In this document: one piece after another, positions 55,102 through 64,000 of the stretch
How the letters are laid out: each line of letters begins with the position of its first letter
How positions within the stretch are numbered: the first letter of the stretch is position 1
Assembly: GCF_024701975.1 (NCBI RefSeq)
Contig: NZ_JANLNM010000001.1
Location: 124,001 to 188,000, forward strand
DNA length: 64,000 nt
From: Variovorax sp. ZS18.2.2
GTDB lineage: Bacteria; Pseudomonadota; Gammaproteobacteria; Burkholderiales; Burkholderiaceae_C
Reading direction: 5' to 3'
Program-made: the position numbers and the translations under genes
The notes under the pieces: generated by a model
What the model was told of the DNA's origin: nothing
Database searches by the model: none
The model's input: only the letters and a program-made list of their open reading frames with translations

Positions 55102-56061
55102 ATGCAAGTAAAGGTGAAAGCCCAAAACGGTGCCCCCAGCGCCCGAAACCGTGCGGTTCTGGGGCAGCTCAGCGACATGGACTTGCGCCTGCTCAAGGTG
55201 TTCAAGAGCGTGGTCGACTGCGGCGGCATGGCAGCCGCCGAGCTGGAGCTGAACATCGGCACTTCCACGGTGAGCCGGCATGTGAAGGACCTGGAGACGC
55301 GGCTCGGCCTCGTGCTGTGCAGGCGCGGGCGGGCGGGCTTTGCGCTCACGTCCGAGGGGCAGCGGGTGTACGACGAGACGCTGCGGCTGCTGGCCTCGGT
55401 TGACGCCTTCCGAGGCAGCATCGACGACATCCACAACCGCATGGGCGGGCAACTGGAGGTGGCCCTCTTCGACAAGACGGCGACCAACCCGAAGGCGCGC
55501 ATCGGCGAGGCCATCGCGCGCTTCACCGAGATCGCGCCAGAGGTGAACCTGGCGGTGCATGTGGGGTCGATCAACGCGATCGAGCAGGGTGTGCTGGAGG
55601 GCAACTTCCAGATCGGCATCATCCCGGCGCACCGCAGTTCCAAGAGCCTCGTGTATGCGGACCTGTTCGACGAGACGATGCTGCTGTATTGCGGCAAGGG
55701 GCATCCGCTGTTCGACAGCCCGCACGCGAAGCTCACCTGGTCGAAGCTGGGCGAGCACCATTTCGCGGGGCTGGGCTATCACTCGCCCAACATGGAACTG
55801 AGCCATCGCGCGCGGCTGTCGCGCAAGGCGACGGGCTTCGACCAGGAGGCGATTGCGACGCTGATCCTCTCGGGGCGCTTCCTGGGCTTTCTGCCCGACC
55901 ACTACGCGCAGGTGTTCGAGCAGCGCGGGCTCATGAAGGCGGTGCTGCCGGCGCGCTTCAACTATGCGTGCCGGTTCGTGAGCCTGCTGCGGCGGTCGCC
56001 GAAGCCGTCACGGGCGGTGCTGGCGTTTCAGGCGTGCCTGGAGAAGGCACACGCGCGGTAG
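55102..56061 (+). CDS. LysR family transcriptional regulator (BauR-like position)
   Basis: A 319-residue regulator. The winged HTH is MDLRLLKVFKSVVDCGGMAAAELELNIG ... TVSRHVKDLETRLG (about residues 26-70), followed by the effector-binding domain. Residues 1-25 precede the usual LysR start, so ATG 55177 (MDLRLL) may be the true start; neither has a strong ribosome site. It is read divergently from bauA-mmsA and probably activates that operon in response to beta-alanine. Its stop abuts the convergent FadR-type gene with no gap. Confidence 0.9.
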   Translation: MQVKVKAQNGAPSARNRAVLGQLSDMDLRLLKVFKSVVDCGGMAAAELELNIGTSTVSRHVKDLETRLGLVLCRRGRAGFALTSEGQRVYDETLRLLASVDAFRGSIDDIHNRMGGQLEVALFDKTATNPKARIGEAIARFTEIAPEVNLAVHVGSINAIEQGVLEGNFQIGIIPAHRSSKSLVYADLFDETMLLYCGKGHPLFDSPHAKLTWSKLGEHHFAGLGYHSPNMELSHRARLSRKATGFDQEAIATLILSGRFLGFLPDHYAQVFEQRGLMKAVLPARFNYACRFVSLLRRSPKPSRAVLAFQACLEKAHAR

Positions 56062-56826
56062 TTAGCGCTGCCCGCTCGGCAGCAGCAGGTGCTTGGCGCC
56101 GATGTGCGCCTCCATCTCGTGCATGTGCGCCTCCGCATCGATCATGTGCTCGGCCATCAGCCGGCGCACTTCCTCCGCATCTTCCTTGCGGTAGGCCGCG
56201 AGCAACTGCGTGTGGTAGTCGACATTGGCCTCACCGAAGTGGTGATGCTCCAGTGCCTTCTTGTAGACCACGAGGTCGCGCAGCAGGTCGTTGAGAAAGC
56301 GGCACATGAAGGACAGCACCGGGTTGGGGCAGGCCTCGGCCAGCATGGTGTGGAACCCCAGTTCGGCCTCGCGCTGCATGCGCAGCTCGTCTTCGTTGGT
56401 CGGCTCGACGGTGCAGAGGCGAACGTTGGCTTCGAGCCGTTCGAACTGCTCGGGCGTCAACCGGCCGACCACGCTCACGGCCAGCTCGGGCTCCAGGGCC
56501 TTGCGCAGCTGGTAGATGTGATGCCCGTCCAGATGGTGGAAGTGCAGGAAGTTGCGCAGCGGCTCCGAGGCGTGGTCCACCGACACCTGCTGCAGATACG
56601 CGCCGCCGCCCGGGCCGGTCCGGATCGAGATGAGGCCGCGCACTTCCAGCGCCTTCAGCGCCTCGCGCACCGTGCTCTTCGAATAGCCGAAGAGCTCGAT
56701 CAGTTCCTTCTCGTTCGGTAGGCGGTCGCCGGGTTGCTTCCGCTCGGCAACGATCCATCGCTTGACGTCTTCGACGATGACATCCGAGAGCTTTTGCCGC
56801 TTCGGGCGGTTCTCTCCCACTTTCAT
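56062..56826 (-). CDS. GntR family regulator, FadR/FCD subfamily
   Basis: A 254-residue regulator. The winged HTH is KLSDVIVEDVKRWIVAERKQPGDRLP ... YSKSTVREALKALEVRGLI (about residues 12-75), followed by a linker (RTGPGGGAYLQ) and an FCD helical domain with probable metal-site His residues (LGFHTMLAEAC, YHTQLLAAYRKED). ATG 56826 (MKVGENRPKRQK) is preferred over 56850. It diverges from the Liv transport operon starting at 57087, so it likely represses that operon. The gap 56827-57086 holds a CCTGTATGCAGG dyad. Confidence 0.9.
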   Translation of the reverse strand: MKVGENRPKRQKLSDVIVEDVKRWIVAERKQPGDRLPNEKELIELFGYSKSTVREALKALEVRGLISIRTGPGGGAYLQQVSVDHASEPLRNFLHFHHLDGHHIYQLRKALEPELAVSVVGRLTPEQFERLEANVRLCTVEPTNEDELRMQREAELGFHTMLAEACPNPVLSFMCRFLNDLLRDLVVYKKALEHHHFGEANVDYHTQLLAAYRKEDAEEVRRLMAEHMIDAEAHMHEMEAHIGAKHLLLPSGQR

Positions 56827-56927
56827 TGAAACGCTCCATGCGGCAACCACGACGCCCTGGGGTTCATTTCACGATCAGATGGAGACGAATTCATGCGTTC
56901 GGAGCGATGGAAAAAGTAGATGACAGC

Positions 56928-56939
56928 CTGTATGCAGGT
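56928..56939. promoter_or_regulatory. CCTG-TATG-CAGG dyad upstream of the Liv operon
   Basis: CCTG at 56928-56931 and CAGG at 56936-56939 form a short inverted repeat around TATG, 102 bases upstream of the FadR-type regulator start at 56826 and 147 bases before the Liv binding-protein gene. FadR-family operators are short dyads of this size. Downstream, the AT-rich 56990-57025 stretch could hold the promoter. No other element was identified in the 260-base gap. Confidence 0.35.
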
Positions 56940-57086
56940 ATTGGACCTTGGAACGTGCGTCGGATTTTGGCACGGTGATTGCTAGCGGGTTTTTACCAAC
57001 ATATTAATCCTATTTATCCGCTTAAATTCGCCGGCACTCGCAGGCACCCCTTTCACTTACTTCCACACCACGACCGGAGAACTCCC

Positions 57087-58292
57087 ATGCAACGCAGACA
57101 TCTTCTTCAGCTGGCCGCCCTGTCGGCCGCCCCGGCCTCGCTCCTGGCGAGCCGCTCGGTCTTCGCGCAATCGGCGGACGCCATCCGCTTCGGCTGCCCG
57201 GTCCCGATGTCGGGCGCCTTCGCGGCCAATGGCAAGTTCGCCGACCTGGGCATGAAGCTCGCGATCGAGCAGTACGGCAGCGTGCTCAAGCGTCCGCTCG
57301 CCTACACGGTGCTCGACACCGAAGGCAAGCCCGCCACCGCCGTGCGCAAGGTGCAGGAAGCCTCGCAGCAGCAGGGCGCCAAGTTCTTCGCGGGCGGCAT
57401 CCTGTCGTCCGAAGCGCTGGCCATGGGCAAGGAAGCCGAAAAGGCCGGCGGCATCTTCATCACCACCGCAGGCGCCGACGAGATCACCGGCAAGGACTGC
57501 AACCCCGCCACCTTCCGCTGGTCGGTGCCCACCTTCGGTGCCATCGAGCAGACGGTGCGCCCGCTGATCGCCTCGATGCCCAAAGCCAAGCGCTGGTACA
57601 CGATCACGCCGCAGTACGTGTTCGGCGAAGGCCTGCTCGGCGCGGCCAAGAACATCTTCCAGGAGAAGGGCATCGAGCACGTGGGCAACAGCTACCACTC
57701 GCTCAACGAAAAAGAGTTCAGCGGCTACCTCACCAATGCGATGGCCGCCAAGCCCGACGTGCTGCTGCTGCTGAACTTCGGCGCGCAGTCGTCGGCCGCG
57801 CTGCGCCAGGCGGTGAGCTTCGGCATGCACAAGAACATGACGATCCTCATTGCCTGGGCCTCGGGGCTGGAGCAGTTCGATGAACTGGGCGCGGACCTGT
57901 GCGACGGCGTCTACTTCGGTGCGCAGTACTGGCACACGGCCGACACCACGCTCAACAAGGACCTGGTCAAGCGCACCGCCGACAAGCTCAAGATCGTGCC
58001 CAACTACAGCCTCGCCGGCTCGTACATCTGCACCAAGATCCTGATCGACGGCATCGTGAAGGCGGGCTCGGTCGACCAGAAGGTCGTGATCGCCGCGCTC
58101 GAAGGCATGAAGTTCGACGGCCTCACGGGCACCGAGGAAATCCGCAAGGCGGACCACCAGGTCATCAAGGACTACTACCTGCTCAAGGGCAAGGCGAAGT
58201 CGAAGATGAAGGATGCCGCGGACTACGTCGATGTCGTGAGCGCCGGCAAATCGTTCCTCCCCGTCGACAAGACCGGCTGCAAGCTGGCCTGA
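57087..58292 (+). CDS. ABC transporter solute-binding protein, LivK-like (family 1)
   Basis: A 401-residue periplasmic binding protein. The leader MQRRHLLQLAALSAAPASLLASRSVFAQ has paired Arg and could be Sec or Tat. The mature part matches the Leu/Ile/Val-binding fold: IRFGCPVPMSGAFAANGKFADLGMKLAIEQ, GGILSSEALAMGKEAEKAGG, and a WHTADTTLNKDLVKR lid region. It is the first gene of a complete HMFGF-type unit (binding protein, LivH, LivM, LivG, LivF). Despite the family name, ligands include amides and ureido compounds; the downstream carbamoylase suggests a pyrimidine-derived ligand. Confidence 0.92.
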   Translation: MQRRHLLQLAALSAAPASLLASRSVFAQSADAIRFGCPVPMSGAFAANGKFADLGMKLAIEQYGSVLKRPLAYTVLDTEGKPATAVRKVQEASQQQGAKFFAGGILSSEALAMGKEAEKAGGIFITTAGADEITGKDCNPATFRWSVPTFGAIEQTVRPLIASMPKAKRWYTITPQYVFGEGLLGAAKNIFQEKGIEHVGNSYHSLNEKEFSGYLTNAMAAKPDVLLLLNFGAQSSAALRQAVSFGMHKNMTILIAWASGLEQFDELGADLCDGVYFGAQYWHTADTTLNKDLVKRTADKLKIVPNYSLAGSYICTKILIDGIVKAGSVDQKVVIAALEGMKFDGLTGTEEIRKADHQVIKDYYLLKGKAKSKMKDAADYVDVVSAGKSFLPVDKTGCKLA

Positions 58293-58314
58293 AGCAACGG
58301 ACGCCAACGAGCCC

Positions 58315-59175
58315 ATGACCGTCTATCTCCTCCAGACCATCAACGGAATCGGCATCGGCATGCTGTATTTCCTGCTGGCCGTTGGCTTGTCCATCGTGTT
58401 CGGCCTGCTGCGATTCGTGAATTTCGCGCATGGCGCCTTCTACCTGCTGGGTGCCTACCTGTGCTTCCAGGCGATGCAGTGGGGCCTCAACTTCTGGGCC
58501 GCACTGGTGCTGGTGCCGCTGTGCGTCGGCGCGCTCGGCTGGCTCGCCGAGAAGCTGCTGCTGCGCCGCGTGTACGCCAAGCCGCACGAGTTCCACATCC
58601 TCGTGACCGTGGGCCTTGCGCTCGCGGTGCAGGAGATCGTCATCGTGTTCTGGGGGCCGCTGGGCAACAGCGTGCCCACGCCCGACCTGCTGCAGGGCGT
58701 GGTGATGTGGGGCGACTTCGTCTATCCCAAGTACCGGCTCTTCGTGATCGGCTTCACCGCCGTGCTCGCGGTGCTCCTGTGGTGGGTGCTCGAAGGCACG
58801 CGCCTCGGTAGTGCGGTGCGCGCGGGGAGCGAATCGACCGAGATGGTCTCGCTGCTCGGCATCAACGTCTTTCGCGTGTTCAGCCTGGTGTTCGCATTGG
58901 GTGCGGCCACCGCGGCGCTGGCCGGCGTGCTGGCCGCGCCGATCCGCGGCGCCGAACCTTTCATGGGCGTCGAGGCACTCGGCGTCGCTTTCGTGGTGGT
59001 GGTGATCGGCGGGCTCGGCAGCTTCGGCGGCGCGCTCGTCGGCGGCGTGCTGATCGGCATCGTGCAGAGCCTCATGAGCACCATCTGGCCGCCGGGGGCG
59101 AGCCTGATGATCTACATCGCGATGGGCGCAGTGCTGCTGCTGCGCCCGCATGGCCTGCTCGGCCGCAGAGGGTGA
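58315..59175 (+). CDS. Branched-chain-type ABC transporter permease, LivH family
   Basis: A 286-residue permease with about eight helices. LivH features are INGIGIGMLYFLLAVGLSIVFGLLRFVNFAHGAFYLLGAY at the start and GSAVRAGSESTEMVSLLGINVFRVFSLVFALG (the loop to the ATPase). Gene order is binding protein, then this permease, 22 bases later. It forms the channel with LivM. Confidence 0.94.
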   Translation: MTVYLLQTINGIGIGMLYFLLAVGLSIVFGLLRFVNFAHGAFYLLGAYLCFQAMQWGLNFWAALVLVPLCVGALGWLAEKLLLRRVYAKPHEFHILVTVGLALAVQEIVIVFWGPLGNSVPTPDLLQGVVMWGDFVYPKYRLFVIGFTAVLAVLLWWVLEGTRLGSAVRAGSESTEMVSLLGINVFRVFSLVFALGAATAALAGVLAAPIRGAEPFMGVEALGVAFVVVVIGGLGSFGGALVGGVLIGIVQSLMSTIWPPGASLMIYIAMGAVLLLRPHGLLGRRG

Positions 59176-59182
59176 ACAACGT

Positions 59183-60145
59183 ATGCCAAGAAAAATCACT
59201 TTCCTGCTGGCGCTGGTCGTCACGCTCGCGCTGCCGCTGTTCATGCGCTCGGGTTCGCTCGCGAGCGAGGTGCTGATCTACGCGCTCGCCGCATTGGGCT
59301 GCAACCTGCTCCTGGGCTACACGGGGCTGCTGTCGTTCGGGCAGGGCATCTTCTTCGGCCTCGGCAGCTACACCATCGCGATCCTGCTCACGCGGCTGCA
59401 ACTGCCGATGCCGCTCGCGTTGCTGGCTGCCGTTGCCATGGGCGCAGTGGGCGCGGCGGTGGTCGGCTGGGTGGCCATCCGCCAGCGCGGCACCTACTTC
59501 GTGATGCTCACGCTGGCCTTTGCGCAGATGTTCTATTTCGTGGCGTACACCGCCTCGGGATTGACTGGCGGCGACAACGGCCTGCTCGACGTGCCGCGCC
59601 CCGCGTTCATGGACACGCCGTGGAAGTACTACGCCTTCGTCGCCGTGATGTTCCTCATCGCCTTCGGCCTGCTGCTGCGCGTGACCGACTCCATCTTCGG
59701 CCGCACGCTGCTCGCCATCCGCGACAACGAGGACCGCGCCGCCGCGGTGGGCTACAACCTGAAGCGCTTCAAGCTGTTGGCCTTCGTGATCTCGGGTGCC
59801 GTCACGGGCCTTGCGGGCGGGCTGCACGCCATGATGACCGGCATCGCGCCGCTGTCGAACGCCGAGTACCACACGAGCGAGATGATCCTGGTCATCACCG
59901 TGATCGGCGGCACCGGCAATCTCTTCGCCTCGGTGCTGGGCTCGGCCTTCTATGTGCTGCTGGCCGACTGGCTTTCCACGCTGTGGCCGCGATGGCTGCT
60001 GCTGCTGGGGCTCTTGCTGATCGGCGTGAGCATCGGCATGCAGCGCGGCCTCTGGGGGCTGGGCGAGAGCGTGTGGCGGCGCGTGTTTCGCAAGAAATCG
60101 CCTGCCGCGCCGCTTGCATCCGAAGCGCAGGGAGAAAAAGCATGA
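59183..60145 (+). CDS. Branched-chain-type ABC transporter permease, LivM family
   Basis: A 320-residue permease with about nine helices. LivM landmarks are LLLGYTGLLSFGQGIFFGLGSY, GTYFVMLTLAFAQMFYFVAYTASGLTGGDNGLL, and the cytoplasmic SIFGRTLLAIRDNEDRAAAVGYNLKRFKLLAF loop. ATG 59183 follows LivH by 7 bases. Its stop overlaps the LivG start by 4 bases (ATGA). Confidence 0.94.
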   Translation: MPRKITFLLALVVTLALPLFMRSGSLASEVLIYALAALGCNLLLGYTGLLSFGQGIFFGLGSYTIAILLTRLQLPMPLALLAAVAMGAVGAAVVGWVAIRQRGTYFVMLTLAFAQMFYFVAYTASGLTGGDNGLLDVPRPAFMDTPWKYYAFVAVMFLIAFGLLLRVTDSIFGRTLLAIRDNEDRAAAVGYNLKRFKLLAFVISGAVTGLAGGLHAMMTGIAPLSNAEYHTSEMILVITVIGGTGNLFASVLGSAFYVLLADWLSTLWPRWLLLLGLLLIGVSIGMQRGLWGLGESVWRRVFRKKSPAAPLASEAQGEKA

Positions 60146-60912
60146 CGCAACCCGTCCTCATCGAAGCCATTGGCGTCACCAAGCACTACGGCAAGTTCGC
60201 GGCGCTCGGCGGCGTGGACCTGAAGATCAAGCCCAACACCGTGCACTCGGTGATCGGCCCGAACGGCGCGGGCAAGACCACGCTGTTCCACATGCTCACG
60301 GGCACCGGCACCACCACGGGCGGGCGCATCCTGTTCGACGGCCACGACGTGACGCATGAGCCCGACCACAAGCGCGTGCAGCGCGGCATGGCGCGCTCGT
60401 TCCAGGTCACGAGCCTGTTCCCCAGCCTCTCGGTGCGCGAGAACCTGCGCGTCGCGGCGCAGGGCATCGCGCCGCGCCAGGCGATGAACTGCTGGCGTGC
60501 GCCGGTCGGCGACCGCGCCTGCGCCGAGACCGTGGCCGAAGTGCTCGCACGCGTCGGCCTCGAGCGGTTGGCCGACACGGCCGCCAGCGTGCTCTCGCAC
60601 GGCCAGCAGCGCCGGCTCGAAGTGGGCATGGCGCTTGCTGCGAAGCCCAAGGCGATCTTTCTCGACGAGCCGACCTCGGGCATGGGCATCGACGACCTGG
60701 ACGACATGAAGCACCTCATCCGCAGCCTGCGCGATGCGCACACGGTGGTGCTGATCGAACACAACATGAACATCGTGATGGACATCTCCGACACCGTGAC
60801 CGTGATGCAGCTGGGCCGCGTGCTGGCCGAGGGGTTGCCGGGCGACATCCGTTCCGATGCGCGCGTGCGCTCGGCCTACCTCGGCAACATGATCACCGGG
60901 GGCAAGGCATGA
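60142..60912 (+). CDS. Branched-chain-type ABC transporter ATP-binding protein, LivG family
   Basis: A 256-residue ATPase. Walker A is GPNGAGKTT (near residues 38-46), the Q-loop MARSFQVTSLFPSLSV, signature LSHGQQRRLEVGMAL and Walker B IFLDEPTSGM. The signature Ser-His-Gly is a LivG-type variant. GGGAG stands 8 bases before the ATG. A 172-base gap with a REP-like repeat separates it from livF. Confidence 0.93.
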   Translation: MTQPVLIEAIGVTKHYGKFAALGGVDLKIKPNTVHSVIGPNGAGKTTLFHMLTGTGTTTGGRILFDGHDVTHEPDHKRVQRGMARSFQVTSLFPSLSVRENLRVAAQGIAPRQAMNCWRAPVGDRACAETVAEVLARVGLERLADTAASVLSHGQQRRLEVGMALAAKPKAIFLDEPTSGMGIDDLDDMKHLIRSLRDAHTVVLIEHNMNIVMDISDTVTVMQLGRVLAEGLPGDIRSDARVRSAYLGNMITGGKA

Positions 60913-60925
60913 GCGCCGTTTCTTA

Positions 60926-61039
60926 CCCCCTCTCCCCTTGGGGAGAGGGCGGGGGTGAGGGCAACGGCCTTCGCACATGCACCGCCCCTGCCATCGCCGT
61001 CGGCCCTCACCCCAGCCCTCTCCCCGAGGGGAGAGGGGG
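60926..61039. repeat. Large inverted REP-like repeat between livG and livF
   Basis: The left arm at 60926-60961 contains CCCTCTCCCCTTGGGGAGAGGG and GGGGGTGAGGGC; the right arm at 61003-61039 contains GCCCTCACCCC and CCCTCTCCCCGAGGGGAGAGGG. The arms are inverted copies and each also folds on itself. Such elements are typical bacterial interspersed repeats. Within an operon it may stabilise or partly terminate the message. Confidence 0.8.
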
Positions 61040-61084
61040 CAACAGCCGGACCATGGCCGGCGCTCAGAGAACGGAGGTGACCCG

Positions 61085-61795
<711 letters not shown>

Positions 61796-61829
61796 ACGCG
61801 CCCGTCTTCAACATCTCATTCGCAGAACC

Positions 61830-63110
61830 ATGACAACAAGCACCGAAACTTCTTCTGCACCCGATGTGCGCGCCCTCCGCATCGATGGACAGCGCCTCTG
61901 GGACTCGCTGATGCAGCTGGCCCAGGTCGGCGCCACCGAGAAGGGCGGCGTGTGCCGCCTCGCGCTGACCGACCTCGACCGGCAGGGCCGGGACCTCTTC
62001 ACGCGCTGGGCGCGCGAAGCCGGCTGCGAAGTGCGCGTGGACGCCATCGGCAACATCTTTGCGCGCCGCGCGGGCCGCAACAACGCGCTGCCGCCGGTCA
62101 CCACCGGCAGCCACATCGACACGCAGCCGACGGGCGGCAAGTTCGATGGCAACTACGGCGTGCTCGCAGGGCTGGAAGTGATTCGCGCGCTCAACGACGC
62201 GAAGGTCGTGACCGAAGCGCCGCTCGAAGTGGCGGTGTGGACCAATGAAGAAGGCTCGCGCTTCGTGCCGGTGATGATGGGCTCGGGCGTGTTCGTCGAT
62301 GCCTTCACGCTCGAGCACGCGCTCGCGCAGCGCGACACCGAGGGCGTGAGCGTGGCGGAAGCCCTCGATGCGATCGGCTATGCAGGCAAGGTGCCCGCCT
62401 CGGCGGCGGCATCGCCCGTGGGCGCGTACTTCGAGGCGCACATCGAACAGGGCCCGGTGCTCGAGGCCAACGAGCGTGTGATCGGCGTGGTCGAGGGTGC
62501 CCTCGGCCAGCGCTGGTACGACGTGGTGGTGCAGGGCATGGAGGCGCATGCCGGCCCCACGCCGATGGAGCTGCGCAAGGACGCGCTGCTCGCGGCCGCC
62601 GAACTCGTGATCGAGGTCAACCGCATCGCACTCGCGCACGCACCGCATGCGCGCGGCACGGTCGGCTGGATCGACAACTACCCGAATTCGCGCAACGTGA
62701 TCCCGGGCCGCGTGAAGCTCAGCGTTGACCTGCGCGCGGCGGACGACGTGGTGCTATTGGCCATGGACGCAGCGCTGAAGGAAGCCGTGCACCGCCTGTC
62801 CGGCGGCGGCAAGGTCGAGGCGACGGTGGAGCAGGTCGTGTACTTCCCGCCCCAGCCTTTCACTCCGAAGCTCGTGTCCGCCGTGCGCGACGCCGCAGAG
62901 GCGCAGGGCCTGACATGGATGAACGTGATCAGCGGCGCGGGCCATGATGCCGTGTACCTCGCCCGCGTGTGCCCCACCGCGATGATCTTCGTGCCGTGCC
63001 TCGACGGCATCAGCCACAACGAGATCGAGGACGCCGAGCCCGCGCACCTCGAAGCCGGCTGCAACGTGCTGCTGCAGGCGATGCTGCAGAGCGCGGGAGT
63101 CGCCGCATGA
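61830..63110 (+). CDS. N-carbamoyl-amino-acid hydrolase (beta-ureidopropionase-like), M20 family
   Basis: A 426-residue zinc amidase. Metal ligands of the hydantoinase/carbamoylase family are visible: His95 (TTGSHIDTQPTGG), Asp106 (KFDGNYGV), Glu140-Glu141 (WTNEEGSRF), plus AHIEQGPVLE with a His and a late GAGHDAVYLAR. It hydrolyses N-carbamoyl amino acids to amino acid, CO2 and ammonia; allantoate amidohydrolases are the close alternative. The nearby bauA-mmsA pair makes N-carbamoyl-beta-alanine an attractive substrate. Its stop overlaps the next binding-protein gene by 4 bases. Confidence 0.92.
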   Translation: MTTSTETSSAPDVRALRIDGQRLWDSLMQLAQVGATEKGGVCRLALTDLDRQGRDLFTRWAREAGCEVRVDAIGNIFARRAGRNNALPPVTTGSHIDTQPTGGKFDGNYGVLAGLEVIRALNDAKVVTEAPLEVAVWTNEEGSRFVPVMMGSGVFVDAFTLEHALAQRDTEGVSVAEALDAIGYAGKVPASAAASPVGAYFEAHIEQGPVLEANERVIGVVEGALGQRWYDVVVQGMEAHAGPTPMELRKDALLAAAELVIEVNRIALAHAPHARGTVGWIDNYPNSRNVIPGRVKLSVDLRAADDVVLLAMDAALKEAVHRLSGGGKVEATVEQVVYFPPQPFTPKLVSAVRDAAEAQGLTWMNVISGAGHDAVYLARVCPTAMIFVPCLDGISHNEIEDAEPAHLEAGCNVLLQAMLQSAGVAA

Positions 63111-64000
63111 AGGCGGCGCTTCGCCGCATCGGCCTTCACTATTTCCTGGCGATGGGAATGGTCGCGGCATCGACGGCTGCGCTGGCGGCCGGAGAGCCGA
63201 TCCTGGTCGGCCAGTCCGCCGTGCTCACCGGCCCGTTCACGCCGAACAGCCTCGCGTTCATGGAAGGCCAGACGCTGTTCTTCGACCAGTTGAACAAGGC
63301 GGGCGGCGTCGGAGGCCGGCCCGTCAAGATGATCACCTACGACGACGCCTACATCCCCGAGAAGGCGGCGGCCAATGCCGAGAAGCTGCTCGTCACCGAC
63401 CGCGTGGTCTGCCTGTTCGGAACCATGGGCACGGGCATCGGCGCGGCCATGGTGCCGGTGGCGGCGAAGTACGACAGCTTCATCTTCGGCGGGCTGACCG
63501 GCGCGGCGGTGCTGCGCGGGCCGAAGGTGCCGATCTATCACATGCGGGAGTCGTATGCCGACGAGGTCGCGCGCGTGATGAACCACCTGACGACCATCGG
63601 CGTGACGCGCATCGCCATCGTCTCCAGCGACGACGCTTATGGCAAGGGCATCGAGAAGGACGCGGTGGCGGCGCTCGAGAAGAACAAGCATCCTGCCTTG
63701 CTGTCGCTGCGCTTCGACCCGAAGGAAAAGGACCATCCCGCCATCGCGCAGCAGGTCATCGCGAGCGGGGCGCAGGCGGTGTACGTCATCGCGGCGGGCA
63801 TGCCGGCGATCAACATCATCCGCTCGCTGGTGGCGGCGCCCGTCCATCCGCAGATCTACACGAACTCGGTGGCGAGTTCGTTCCTTCTGTACAAGGAACT
63901 CGGCGACAAGAGCCGCGGCATCGTGCTGTCGCAGGTGATGCCGCCGTTCTGGAAGACGCGCTTTCCCATCGTCGACGAATACCAGCGCGCGCGGAAGGCC
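63107..64000 (+). CDS. ABC transporter solute-binding protein, LivK-like (partial, 3' end beyond the window)
   Basis: The first 298 residues are visible; the gene runs off the right edge. A signal peptide (MKAALRRIGLHYFLAMGMVAASTAALAAG) is followed by ILVGQSAVLTGPFTPNSLAFMEGQTLFFDQLN, the Leu/Ile/Val-binding N-terminal block, and YIPEKAAANAEKLLVTD. It overlaps the carbamoylase stop by 4 bases (ATGA), so it belongs to the same operon. It is a second, different binding protein for this operon, and may serve the same permeases or a transporter encoded beyond the window. Confidence 0.88.
   Translation, partial: MKAALRRIGLHYFLAMGMVAASTAALAAGEPILVGQSAVLTGPFTPNSLAFMEGQTLFFDQLNKAGGVGGRPVKMITYDDAYIPEKAAANAEKLLVTDRVVCLFGTMGTGIGAAMVPVAAKYDSFIFGGLTGAAVLRGPKVPIYHMRESYADEVARVMNHLTTIGVTRIAIVSSDDAYGKGIEKDAVAALEKNKHPALLSLRFDPKEKDHPAIAQQVIASGAQAVYVIAAGMPAINIIRSLVAAPVHPQIYTNSVASSFLLYKELGDKSRGIVLSQVMPPFWKTRFPIVDEYQRARKA

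Overview
The window is high-GC chromosomal DNA from a betaproteobacterium, most likely a Comamonadaceae member close to Variovorax. This rests on gene content and style: many ABC/TRAP solute-binding proteins, a 2-aminoethylphosphonate (AEP) island, a SenA/EgtB-like enzyme, a carboxypeptidase-G2-type enzyme and GC-rich hairpin repeats between genes. No rRNA, tRNA, transposase, integrase, phage gene or CRISPR array was recognised. Coding density is high and no gap between called genes exceeds 300 bases. The longest are 10754-11044, 25471-25754, 56827-57086 and 12325-12562; what they hold is given in the entries for the neighbouring genes, the 10832 inverted repeat, the 25648 repeat and the 56928 dyad.

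Layout. (1) 1-6342: a leftward operon for an FAD amine/amino-acid oxidoreductase, an M81 (MlrC-like) metallopeptidase and an Opp/Dpp-type peptide ABC importer (cut by the window edge). A cupin-XRE regulator diverges from it, and the shared gap carries repeated AATTTGCG palindromes. (2) 6454-14324: small accessory genes (LRR-like protein, methyltransferase, MFS exporter, SDR, DUF4148-like, DUF1877, DUF2200, lipoprotein) ending in a glutamate carboxypeptidase. (3) 14346-18930: a DUF3300 lipoprotein with a huge glutamine-rich tail, then an envelope set (CHAP-like amidase, membrane protein, secreted protein). (4) 19101-25470: a ZrgA-like zinc-linked ABC system (DUF2796, ATPase, FtsX-type permease, DUF3299) with a sulfurtransferase and an EamA transporter, preceded by a Rieske oxygenase. 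(5) 25755-28808: xseB-ispA-dxs, the start of isoprenoid synthesis. (6) 28922-37800: TRAP transporter genes, two esterase/hydrolase genes and a SenA/EgtB-like protein with an altered iron-ligand motif.

(7) 37936-52016 is the most distinctive part, a divergent phosphonate island. The leftward arm is phnS, phnT, a fused permease, phnW, purU, a dimethylglycine/sarcosine-dehydrogenase-like FAD-GcvT enzyme and an AraC regulator. The rightward arm is a GntR regulator, phnA, phnY, a PhnZ-type HD oxygenase and a GNAT acetyltransferase. PhnW, PhnY and PhnA convert AEP through phosphonoacetaldehyde and phosphonoacetate to acetate and phosphate. A tetrahydrofolate-linked demethylase-like enzyme plus PurU inside the phnW unit suggests the island also handles N-methylated aminophosphonates. 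A perfect inverted repeat whose arms contain the -35 hexamers of both arms is the likely GntR operator.

(8) 52101-64000: beta-alanine catabolism (mmsA/bauC and bauA with a divergent LysR), a FadR-type regulator, and a Liv-type ABC importer followed by an N-carbamoyl-amino-acid hydrolase and a second solute-binding protein cut by the window end. Together these look like the lower part of reductive pyrimidine (uracil) catabolism: N-carbamoyl-beta-alanine to beta-alanine to malonate semialdehyde to acetyl-CoA. Functions are inferred from reading the translated sequences without database searches.
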